Shown: in pieces, positions 1 through 6,066 of the stretch | How the letters are laid out: each line of letters begins with the position of its first letter | Position numbering within the stretch: the stretch's first letter is position 1 | From: Candidatus Jidaibacter sp. | GTDB taxonomy: Bacteria; Pseudomonadota; Alphaproteobacteria; Rickettsiales; Midichloriaceae | Assembly (NCBI GenBank): GCA_021298045.1 | Contig: JAJTHY010000157.1 | Coordinates: 1-9,101 of the forward strand | Reading direction: 5' to 3' | DNA length: 9,101 nt | Translations under genes and position numbers: made by a program | The notes under the pieces: model-generated | The model's input: the letters and a program-made list of their open reading frames with translations, nothing else | Told to the model about the DNA's origin: nothing | Databases searched by the model: none

Positions 1-33
1 TATTTCAAAAAACTGCTGTATATATTCTTTCAT
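1..33 (-). CDS. N-terminal 11 codons of an unidentified gene leaving the window
   Basis: On the minus strand an ATG at 33-31 opens a frame that reads MKEYIQQFFEI and is still open at the window edge. It is preceded by AAAGGA (complement of 40-45), six bases from the ATG, and by a near-consensus promoter at 60-88. The combination of start, ribosome site and promoter is the reason for calling a gene here. Eleven residues are too few to assign a family. It is transcribed away from the plus-strand cluster and so is not part of it. Confidence 0.6.
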   Translation of the reverse strand, partial: MKEYIQQFFEI

Positions 34-64
34 AAGGTGTCCTTTGTGCTAAAAGTCACCTTAT
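32..64. repeat. 8-bp inverted repeat over the -10 box and start codon, possible operator
   Basis: ATAAGGTG (32-39) and CACCTTAT (57-64) are perfect inverted copies separated by 17 bp. One arm covers most of the -10 hexamer and the other covers the start codon region of the left-edge gene. Since transcription should start near 53, only one arm would be in the RNA, so a protein-binding DNA site is more plausible than an RNA hairpin. No T-tract follows, so it is not a terminator. Confidence 0.4.
40..45 (-). promoter_or_regulatory. Ribosome binding site of the left-edge gene
   Basis: Reading the minus strand, AAAGGA lies six bases upstream of the ATG at 33. This is good Shine-Dalgarno spacing and decides the start of the truncated left-edge gene. 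Confidence 0.6.
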
Positions 65-88
65 ACCTCAATTCTCCTTTGTTTTCAA
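60..88 (-). promoter_or_regulatory. Sigma-70-type promoter for the left-edge gene
   Basis: On the minus strand a -35 TTGAAA (83-88) and a -10 TATAAG (60-65) are separated by exactly 17 bases; each hexamer matches consensus at five of six positions. Initiation would fall near position 53, giving a leader of about 20 nt that contains the AAAGGA ribosome site. The inverted repeat at 32-64 overlaps the -10 box, so the promoter is probably regulated. Confidence 0.6.
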
Positions 89-108
89 TCCATCCTTCTA
101 TTTATTAG

Positions 109-324
109 CTATTCCTTAACTTCCGTGTCGGGGAGTGTGATAGAGCGCCTGGATGTAAAGAGAAAGTCCGCTTCCCTCTTTTAAAGTATATATGGGGTTT
201 TGAGGAAAGAGTTGCTGAAGATATTAAAGCTTTAAAAGAACGCTATCCGCACGCGGTATTTAAAGAGATCAGGTGTGATAATGATCTGAACAAATTAAAA
301 GATGAATTGACGGGTAAATTATGA
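109..324 (+). pseudogene. 3' remnant of a P-loop nucleotide kinase-like gene (FlaR/DNA-topology-modulation type)
   Basis: A frame is open from just after a stop at 106-108 to TGA at 322-324, with no in-frame ATG or GTG start. The recognisable part begins near 124. It contains a Cys-Asp-Arg-Ala-Pro-Gly-Cys stretch, then a hydrophobic KYIWGF segment, then a charged helix and RYPHAVFKEIR near the end. This pattern resembles the C-terminal third of the P-loop kinases annotated as DNA topology modulation protein FlaR or adenylate-kinase-like, in which a D-x-x-x-G-C and a W/Y-rich segment precede the last helix. The P-loop half is missing, so the product cannot be a working kinase. Its TGA overlaps the next ATG as ATGA, so it was once the first cistron of this operon or an upstream one. 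The family assignment is moderate; the missing 5' end is plain. Confidence 0.5.
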
Positions 325-851
325 ACAAAATAATCCTCTACATCGCAACTTCGCTTGATGGTTTTATCGCAGACATTAATGGCGGCGTTGATTGGCTTCC
401 GCATCCAAAAGATGATGCTGAACTAGAAACTGTTGGCTACAAAGACCTAATGGAACGCATCGATACAATTTTAATGGGAAGCCGAAGCTACAAACAAATT
501 TTAGGTTTTGGTGAATGGGGTTGGCCTGATAAACAAACTTACGTTTTCACCTCGGGGCAACTTGAAATTGACAAACCCTACATCAGTATTACGCACGGTA
601 GCCCACTTGAATTTATGGCAAGCCTGAAAGAGCGAAAATCAGATAAAGATATCTGGCTCTTAGGCGGTGCAGAGCTTGCGAAAAGTTTTGCACAAGAAAG
701 CTTGATTGATGAAATCATTCTTACAATTATCCCTCAAACTTTAGGAACCGGCATACCTCTAGGTTTAAGTTTTGAAAATTTTGATTTAACAGCTGAAAAA
801 TCCCTGACAGATGGGATGGTTCAAAAAATTTATTTGAGGCAAAACACATGA
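321..851 (+). CDS. DHFR/RibD C-terminal-domain family reductase
   Basis: A 176-residue cytosolic protein of the dihydrofolate reductase-like RibD_C fold (YyaP/YwjB type), a family of NAD(P)H-dependent reductases. The N-terminal SLDGFIA (residues 11-17), the VDWL that follows, MGSRSY (52-57), the glycine-rich WLLGGAELA (112-120) that contacts the nucleotide in this fold, and IPQTLGTGIPL (137-147) are all in place, and the length is typical for a single domain. True substrates for these standalone proteins are mostly unknown, though similar genes are often annotated as DHFR and linked loosely to trimethoprim or riboflavin. The ATG overlaps the TGA of the upstream remnant (ATGA). There is no strong ribosome site, so translation was probably coupled. 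Its own TGA overlaps the following acetyltransferase ATG in the same way. Confidence 0.9.
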   Translation: MNKIILYIATSLDGFIADINGGVDWLPHPKDDAELETVGYKDLMERIDTILMGSRSYKQILGFGEWGWPDKQTYVFTSGQLEIDKPYISITHGSPLEFMASLKERKSDKDIWLLGGAELAKSFAQESLIDEIILTIIPQTLGTGIPLGLSFENFDLTAEKSLTDGMVQKIYLRQNT

Positions 852-1393
852 ACATTACATTTCAAAAAGCTTCCACATCATACATAGACAGCATTTTTAG
901 TTGGCTTGCCGAGCCTCATATGATGGAGTTTTGGGATAACAGTCAGGAACATAAAGATGATATTCTGAATTTTATACATGGAAAGCCGCAAACTTATTTT
1001 GCAGGAACGACCCAGTACTGGATCGGTTTTATTAATAACGAGCCATATGCTTTTGTGCTTTCTGATATTCTTCAACAAGATCAAAAAGACCTTTCAGAAG
1101 CGCACCTAGCAAATATGCCTAAAACGGGACATACGATATCGCTTGATTTTGGCATAGGCAATAAAGAATATTTAGGGCGCGGATTGGCAGCACCTACGCT
1201 GTCAGAGTTTATGATTTTTTATAAAAAAAACATAGATCCGAAAGCCGATACATTTTTTATCGATCCGGACGAAAACAATCCCAGAGCGATAAGAGTTTAT
1301 AATAAAGCCGGCTTTACTAAGGTTGGCATTTATCAAGCAACGCAAGGAGCATTCATCGGACACAACAGCGATTTAATGGTAAAAAAATTATGA
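848..1393 (+). CDS. AAC(6')-like GNAT N-acetyltransferase
   Basis: A 181-residue acetyl-CoA-dependent acetyltransferase of the AAC(6')/Acetyltransf_8 type. The acetyl-CoA-binding motif A is visible as SLDFGIGNKEYLGRGLAAP (98-116), with L-G-R-G-L-A forming the pyrophosphate loop. Motif B appears as DPDENNPRAIRVYNKAGF (139-156), the Asp-Pro...Asn-x-R-A-I-R-x-Y-x-K-A-G-F signature shared with AAC(6')-Ib and with IucB-like siderophore acetyltransferases. It could acetylate an aminoglycoside 6'-amine or some other amine; sequence alone does not decide. The start overlaps the preceding TGA (ATGA), with a weak GAGG about nine bases upstream. The stop overlaps the next ATG. Confidence 0.88.
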   Translation: MNITFQKASTSYIDSIFSWLAEPHMMEFWDNSQEHKDDILNFIHGKPQTYFAGTTQYWIGFINNEPYAFVLSDILQQDQKDLSEAHLANMPKTGHTISLDFGIGNKEYLGRGLAAPTLSEFMIFYKKNIDPKADTFFIDPDENNPRAIRVYNKAGFTKVGIYQATQGAFIGHNSDLMVKKL

Positions 1394-2394
1394 CTATTAA
1401 TCTTGATAGAGTGATAATTAGAACATCAACTCTAAGCGATGCGAATGAGGTGGCGGAAATTCATGTAAAGTCCTGGCAACAAAGCTATCGCAGCATTATC
1501 GATGAGCATTACCTACAAAATATTTCTTGTGGCGATAGGCTAGAACTGAGAAATAAAATATTGCAAAGCAATGATCCAAATCAAATTCATTTGGTTGCTG
1601 TTTATGATGGGAAGATTATTGGTTTTTGCGATGCTGGTTCTGCCTTTGACAGTACTGCTAATTACCGTGGTGAAATCTATGCGATTTACTTACTTGAAGA
1701 GTTTAAAAAGTTGAGTGTTGGACAGCGACTTTTACAAGCAGCACATGAATTTCTAGCACAGAAGAAATTATTACCGTATGTCGCATGGGTATTAAAAGCA
1801 AATCATAGTGCATGTGCTTTTTATCAAAAAAATGGTGGCATTGTATCTGGTGAAAAAATCGAAGAAATAGGAGGTAAATCCTATACTGAAGTTGCTTATA
1901 TCTTTGGTAACTCAATCAATATCCACACATCTCAGCTTTCTGATATCTCTGCCATGGTTTCGCTCTCAAAAGCCAAGCGTTTATCCTACGAAAAAGCCCA
2001 ACCCCAGTTTTGGCGATATGCTGGAGAAGAAGGTGATAAGGCTCAAGGTGAATGGTTTAAAGAACTGCTAGAGGATAAAAATTATGTGATGCTCACTGCG
2101 GAAAGCAACACCCAAGAAATCCTGGGATTTATTATTGGCAAGCTCATGCCTGCTCCGGAAGTTTATAACCCAGGTGGATCGACCTTGATGATAGATGACT
2201 TCTGCGTAAAATCCGAAAATCTTTGGCAATCTGTTGGTGCAAGGTTAATTGAAGAGACGAAGGCTGCGGCCAAGTCTAGAGGTGCCACTCAAATCCTTGT
2301 AGTATGCGGCGCTCATGATCATCCAAAACGGAAGTTTTTGAGCGAACAAAACTTATCCATTGCATCTGAGTGGTTTGTAGGAGGCATTGTATGA
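1390..2394 (+). CDS. Tandem two-domain GNAT acetyltransferase
   Basis: A 334-residue protein made of two different GNAT domains. Domain 1 (about 8-172) has the usual start (IRTSTLSDANEVAEIHVKSW), strand 4 with motif A at IYAIYLLEEFKKLSVGQRLL (97-115) and motif B at WVLKANHSACAFYQKNGG (133-150). Domain 2 (about 176-330) carries IDDFCVKSENLWQSVGARL (268-286) and then a VVCGAHDHPKRKFL stretch (304-317), a layout I recognise from a standalone GNAT family. In both domains the first loop glycine of Q/R-x-x-G-x-G/A is serine (S-V-G), so acetyl-CoA binding may differ from the canonical mode. Most GNATs are single-domain proteins of 150-180 residues, so this is a fusion. There is no Shine-Dalgarno before the ATG; it overlaps the upstream TGA (ATGA), so translation should depend on coupling. 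Substrate unknown. Confidence 0.85.
   Translation: MTINLDRVIIRTSTLSDANEVAEIHVKSWQQSYRSIIDEHYLQNISCGDRLELRNKILQSNDPNQIHLVAVYDGKIIGFCDAGSAFDSTANYRGEIYAIYLLEEFKKLSVGQRLLQAAHEFLAQKKLLPYVAWVLKANHSACAFYQKNGGIVSGEKIEEIGGKSYTEVAYIFGNSINIHTSQLSDISAMVSLSKAKRLSYEKAQPQFWRYAGEEGDKAQGEWFKELLEDKNYVMLTAESNTQEILGFIIGKLMPAPEVYNPGGSTLMIDDFCVKSENLWQSVGARLIEETKAAAKSRGATQILVVCGAHDHPKRKFLSEQNLSIASEWFVGGIV
2379..2384 (+). promoter_or_regulatory. Strong ribosome binding site setting the start of the FosA-like gene
   Basis: AGGAGG lies inside the end of the double-GNAT gene, six bases before ATG 2391. It shows that the VOC gene starts at 2391, giving MINAINHINIAV, and not at an in-frame GTG 21 bases upstream. It is one of the strongest ribosome sites of the cluster. 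Confidence 0.75.
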
Positions 2395-2825
2395 TCAACG
2401 CCATCAATCATATCAACATAGCTGTTTCAGATATTGAAAGATCATTTTTGTTCTATAAAGATATTTTGGGATTTAAGCCATTATGCAAATCTGAAGGTAG
2501 CGCTTATTTTTTAGCTGGCAATCCTGATGATCCTGGATGTTTGTGGTTTTCTTTAGATCTTGATCGTAGTTCTCTGCGAAGGCCATCGCCGTGTAACACA
2601 CATTTTGCATTTAGTGTTAATGATGAGGATTTTGAAGTTTTGTGTCAGCGCATAACCGACTCAGGAGCCAAAGTCTTTAAGGATAATACGTCTCCTGGAA
2701 AGTCACTCTACTTCTTAGATCCGGACGATCATAAGCTCGAAATTCATGTGGGTGACTGGAAGGCCAGGATTGCAGCTAAAAAGGCCAACCCTGGCAACTG
2801 GAAAAATGTGGAGTGGTTTGTATGA
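2391..2825 (+). CDS. FosA-like VOC (glyoxalase/fosfomycin-resistance) metalloprotein
   Basis: A 144-residue vicinal-oxygen-chelate protein very like FosA, the Mn/K-dependent glutathione S-transferase that opens the fosfomycin epoxide. The three metal ligands of FosA (His7, His64, Glu110) correspond to His7, His71 and Glu117 here. Also retained are the tryptophan in LWFSLDLD (Trp52), Lys97, Ser101, Ser105, Tyr107 in YFLDPD, and Arg126 after HVGD. Two positions differ from FosA: the active-site Thr9 is Asn9, and the potassium-loop Glu95 is Pro102. It may therefore act on another electrophile, or without potassium. The start at 2391 (ATGA overlap) is preferred because the ribosome site and the family N-terminus agree. 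The C-terminus ends in VEWFV, about ten residues beyond FosA. Fold very sure; fosfomycin activity uncertain. Confidence 0.88.
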   Translation: MINAINHINIAVSDIERSFLFYKDILGFKPLCKSEGSAYFLAGNPDDPGCLWFSLDLDRSSLRRPSPCNTHFAFSVNDEDFEVLCQRITDSGAKVFKDNTSPGKSLYFLDPDDHKLEIHVGDWKARIAAKKANPGNWKNVEWFV

Positions 2826-3289
2826 TCAAAATCGACCTTTTAAAAAACCATCCCAACACCATACCCGCACTTGCACACATTTGGCATGAAGTATTGGGTA
2901 AAATCTGGGTTCCTGATGTACCCGTTGAACGTGTTATCACAAGATTTGCAGATCACTTGAGTGATCAAGCGCTACCAATCACTTTTATTGCATTAGATGG
3001 TGATTTACCGGTTGGCATGTGCTCTTTGCGCGAGAACGATGGTATTCGTCCAGATATAACCCCTTGGCTTGGTTCGCTTGTGGTTGATCCAAAATATCAA
3101 AAGCAAGGAATTGGAAGGATACTGATTGATGTGACTGTACTGAAAGCAAAAGAGCTTGGTTTTGAAAAGCTGTACTTGTTTGCTTTTGATCCCACCATAC
3201 CAAAATACTACGAACGTCTTGGATGGAAGAAAATCGATATGGATGAATTTAAATCCCATCCTGTAACCGTTATGGAGGTGGAGTTATGA
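2822..3289 (+). CDS. GNAT family N-acetyltransferase
   Basis: A 155-residue single-domain GNAT. Motif A is canonical: WLGSLVVDPKYQKQGIGRIL (82-101), with Q-K-Q-G-I-G fitting Q/R-x-x-G-x-G and binding the acetyl-CoA pyrophosphate. Motif B follows as LYLFAFDPTIPKYYERLGW (117-135). The length and the N-terminal helices fit the family. The start is taken as ATG 2822 (ATGA overlap with the VOC stop) with GGAG at 2810-2813; an in-frame GTG nine bases upstream is rejected. The substrate is not indicated by the sequence. It is the fourth GNAT domain in this cluster, and it has the intact loop that the two fused domains upstream lack. Confidence 0.88.
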   Translation: MIKIDLLKNHPNTIPALAHIWHEVLGKIWVPDVPVERVITRFADHLSDQALPITFIALDGDLPVGMCSLRENDGIRPDITPWLGSLVVDPKYQKQGIGRILIDVTVLKAKELGFEKLYLFAFDPTIPKYYERLGWKKIDMDEFKSHPVTVMEVEL

Positions 3290-4173
3290 ACGACAAATCG
3301 ATTATGCCAACCCTTGATCTTGCATGCAAACTCATAGCAGAGCAATTTTCTGAATACGCTAATTTACCTATCGTTGATGTTGAAAAACAAGGACATGATA
3401 ATCGAACATATAGGCTCGGCGATCATATGCTTGTTCGTATGCCAACAGCCGCAGATTACGCTTTAAAAGTTCCAAAAGAACAAGAACTACTGCCTGGGTT
3501 AGCAAAACGTTTAAGTGTTAATATTCCAGCCCCGATTAAAATGGGCAATCCGTCGGTAGAATATCCTTATCCATTTTCTATATACAAATGGTTATCTGGA
3601 AAAAGTATCAATTTGCTGACGTTGACCGATCAAGAAAAAGAACAACTTGCTTTTGATATGGCTAAATTCTTAAAAGAGCTGCAAGCCATTATGGACATTA
3701 AAGGTCCTGAGCCAGGTCAGCATAACTGGTGGCGTGGCGACCACGTCAGCATTTACGATAAAGGCGCCAGAGAGCAAATTGCAGAGCTGGCTAATTTTAT
3801 AGATGCTCCCCGAGCATTAGCTTTATGGGATCAGGCGTGTGCGACGAGATGGAATAAGGTGCCCATATGGATTCATGGAGATTTTGCGATTGGCAATATA
3901 CTCATGGATGGCGGCAAATTATCAGCAGTCATTGATTTTGGGGGAGCTGCAGGTGGTGATCCCGCCTGTGATCTTGTGATTGCTTGGACGTATTTATCAG
4001 GCAAAGCACGCGATATTTTTATATCAAAAATGGATATGGATCCTGATACATGGCTCCGAGCCCGTGCTTGGGCTCTATGGAAGGCGACATTTGAGCTATG
4101 TCAGATACCAGATAAGAATAGCCCTGAAGCTGGCTTGCAGAAACGAATTATTGATGAGGTGATGAATGCCTAA
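3286..4173 (+). CDS. Aminoglycoside phosphotransferase (APH) family kinase
   Basis: A 295-residue kinase of the APH/choline-kinase fold, which transfers phosphate from a nucleotide to a hydroxyl of a small molecule. The N-lobe shows GHDNRTYRLGDHMLVRMP (36-53). The C-lobe has the Brenner motif IHGDFAIGNILMD (196-208), with catalytic Asp199 and Asn204, and the metal-binding VIDFGGAAGGDPACDL (215-230), with Asp217. In this subgroup a typical next step is the W-rich helix that follows. The family includes real aminoglycoside kinases and many chromosomal kinases of unknown substrate, so resistance is only a possibility. The ATG overlaps the previous stop, and GGAGG at 3274-3278, seven bases upstream, is a strong ribosome site. 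The 3' end overlaps the next gene by 8 bp. Confidence 0.9.
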   Translation: MNDKSIMPTLDLACKLIAEQFSEYANLPIVDVEKQGHDNRTYRLGDHMLVRMPTAADYALKVPKEQELLPGLAKRLSVNIPAPIKMGNPSVEYPYPFSIYKWLSGKSINLLTLTDQEKEQLAFDMAKFLKELQAIMDIKGPEPGQHNWWRGDHVSIYDKGAREQIAELANFIDAPRALALWDQACATRWNKVPIWIHGDFAIGNILMDGGKLSAVIDFGGAAGGDPACDLVIAWTYLSGKARDIFISKMDMDPDTWLRARAWALWKATFELCQIPDKNSPEAGLQKRIIDEVMNA

Positions 4174-5590
4174 GAAAGAGTCAAAAAACAGTGAGTTAAC
4201 ACTAAGAGAGCTGTTAATGTCTACAAATCACGAAAAGCTTGTTGATATACTATTATCATTACGTGAGAGCAATCATGATGTAGGTAAGCAGCTTGATATC
4301 ATTTTTGCAGGCCTAGATGATGATCCTAAAAAAATAGTCAGCATGATTAAAAAGGAAATTGCATCCCTTAAAAGGTCTTCAAAATTTGTTGACTATTACG
4401 AATCTGATTCTTTAGCAGATCGTTTAAATGACTTGCGTTTGAGGATTGCGGGTGATTTGAATGCTAAGTCTCCTAAGATCGCTTTTGAAATGATGCTTGA
4501 TTTTCTAGATCTGCATAAAAATACGCTAGAGCGGGTTGATGATAGTAATGGCACGGTCAGCGGGGTATTTTTTACCGCTTGCGATGACCTCGGTTTGCTT
4601 GCCGGGCACATTAACCACCTAAATAATCAAGAAATCGTAGAAATAGTTTTCGCGCGATTCATGAATAATACTTATGGCATTTACGATGGTATTATTCACA
4701 GCTTTAACGACATTTTAAAAGATCAAGGCTTTGATTTACTTAAAGAAAAACTGGAGCATGTAGTAAATGATAAAAATGCTTTTACTATAAAACATGGCCT
4801 CAAGTCCATTGCAGATTGTAAAAATGACGTTGACGAATATATTGCTGCCTGTGCATTTAAAGACGGTATTTGCGCTCATGATCATCTGGATATAGCAAAA
4901 AGGCTTATCAAACATTGGCGTCCAAAAGAAGCGCTCAAGTGGTTAGATGAAATGGAAATACCCATAAATCACTCTTGGCAACAAGATAAAAAAGACTTAA
5001 AAATACAAGCTTTGGAATTAGACGGAAATTATGAACAAGCTCAAAAGGAGCGCCTATTATGGTTTTCTGAAACCTTGAGCCCAAAACTTTATGGGGAGAT
5101 TTTAAAAGCTGCAAAACCAGATTTTAAAGAAACCTTTCGATCAAATGCTGTAAAAAAAGCATTTCAATTCCCAGAACCACATGGGGCCTTGAATTTTTTA
5201 GTCCAGATACAGGAATTTGAAGAGGTAGCAAAATTTGTACATGCTAGGTTTAATGAATTAAATGGAAGGCAATATTACACGTTAAGGCCTGCTGCAGATT
5301 TGCTGCAAAATACCGATCCTATTGCAGCTACGCTCCTTTATAGAAAAATGATCGAACCAGTTTTAGATGAAACAAAATCGAAATATTATAATTATGCAGC
5401 CAAAGATCTTGTAACATGTGGGGTTTTAAATTTTAAAATAGCAAACTGGGGCACGCTACAAAATCATGAGGAATATTTAAAAGTCATCGAAATAAAGCAT
5501 AAAAGAAAAGTAAGTTTTTGGGCTGAATATAAGTCTGCATTGCAAAAACAAGCTGCCAAAGAAGCAAAAATAGCGAGAAGCAGTGTATGA
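4166..5590 (+). CDS. DUF6880-like helical protein, function unknown
   Basis: A 474-residue soluble, probably all-helical protein with no signal peptide or membrane segment. The N-terminus resembles the DUF6880 family (LRELLMSTNHEKLVDILLSL, 14-33, then a basic KKEIASLKRSSKFVDYYES stretch at 62-80). The last third also fits: an LLYRKMIEPVLDE segment, then YYNYAAKDLV, and a closing HKRKVSFWAEYKSAL. The repeated helix pairs with Trp/Leu-rich turns suggest a TPR- or HEAT-like solenoid that binds a partner. No catalytic motif is evident. The ATG lies inside the APH 3' end (8-bp overlap ATGCCTAA) with AGGTG just upstream. It is by far the largest and only non-enzymatic-looking soluble member of the cluster. 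Its role is not known; the family call rests on recall of the pattern. Confidence 0.75.
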   Translation: MPKKESKNSELTLRELLMSTNHEKLVDILLSLRESNHDVGKQLDIIFAGLDDDPKKIVSMIKKEIASLKRSSKFVDYYESDSLADRLNDLRLRIAGDLNAKSPKIAFEMMLDFLDLHKNTLERVDDSNGTVSGVFFTACDDLGLLAGHINHLNNQEIVEIVFARFMNNTYGIYDGIIHSFNDILKDQGFDLLKEKLEHVVNDKNAFTIKHGLKSIADCKNDVDEYIAACAFKDGICAHDHLDIAKRLIKHWRPKEALKWLDEMEIPINHSWQQDKKDLKIQALELDGNYEQAQKERLLWFSETLSPKLYGEILKAAKPDFKETFRSNAVKKAFQFPEPHGALNFLVQIQEFEEVAKFVHARFNELNGRQYYTLRPAADLLQNTDPIAATLLYRKMIEPVLDETKSKYYNYAAKDLVTCGVLNFKIANWGTLQNHEEYLKVIEIKHKRKVSFWAEYKSALQKQAAKEAKIARSSV

Positions 5591-6066
5591 ATCAAAGCAC
5601 TAAACCCCACATCTCTTTAATCATCTGGATTGTGCTACTCATAGCAATTGGAGGGGGCATCGGCTCTTTAACCAAGCCGGAGATTAGTACTTGGTATACC
5701 ACCTTAAATCGCTCAAACCTGACACCGCCAAATTATGTATTCCCGGTGGCTTGGACTATTTTATACGGCATTATTGGCGCTTGTGGCTGGGTCATTTGGC
5801 GAGAGTCATCATTTCCCAGACTCAGTATTATCAAAACCTTATACGTGACCCAGCTCATCTTAAACTGGAGCTGGACGCCATTGTTTTTCGGCTTCCATTT
5901 TACCGGACTTTCCCTAGTGGTTCTGGGCACCATGGATATTCTGGTCTTTGCGCTCATTTGCCTAGCTTACCGAAAAATGAAAGCGATTTCGCTGCTTATG
6001 ATTCCTTATCTTTCATGGATTCTATTCGCAACTTACTTAAATTTCTATATATGGCAGTATAACTAA
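5587..6066 (+). CDS. tspO: TspO/MBR tryptophan-rich membrane protein
   Basis: A 159-residue integral membrane protein of the TspO/peripheral benzodiazepine receptor family, which binds porphyrins and other tetrapyrroles and in bacteria is linked to stress and outer-membrane porphyrin traffic. Five hydrophobic segments are visible at about 8-26, 50-70, 80-102, 107-128 and 133-155, the family topology. Signature stretches are LTPPNYVFPVAWTILY (45-60), LNWSWTPLFFG (92-102) and PYLSWILFATYLNFYIW (140-156). Its length is normal. The ATG overlaps the DUF6880 stop (ATGA), making it the last gene of the plus-strand cluster. Its TAA at 6064-6066 overlaps the stop of the convergent minus-strand kinase gene. 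It is the only membrane protein in the window. Confidence 0.93.
   Translation: MNQSTKPHISLIIWIVLLIAIGGGIGSLTKPEISTWYTTLNRSNLTPPNYVFPVAWTILYGIIGACGWVIWRESSFPRLSIIKTLYVTQLILNWSWTPLFFGFHFTGLSLVVLGTMDILVFALICLAYRKMKAISLLMIPYLSWILFATYLNFYIWQYN

Noticed and set aside
200..227. Possible plus-strand promoter TTGAGG-16-TATTAA within the kinase remnant
   Set aside because: Only four of six matches in each box with a 16-bp spacer, in AT-rich DNA where such matches arise by chance.
2370..2390. Upstream GTG start for the FosA-like gene
   Set aside because: It would add seven non-conserved residues (MVCRRHC). The AGGAGG at 2379-2384 and the family N-terminus place the start at ATG 2391.
2813..2821. Upstream GTG start for the GNAT at 2822
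   Set aside because: It adds three residues and lacks a suitably placed ribosome site. ATG 2822 keeps the ATGA overlap seen throughout the cluster.
3005..3259. Minus-strand frames inside the GNAT gene at 2822-3289
   Set aside because: They are antisense to a well-supported GNAT with intact motifs and show no protein-family signal.
5691..6062. Overlapping 123-codon plus-strand frame inside tspO
   Set aside because: Out of frame with an unmistakable tspO coding sequence; no ribosome site or family features.
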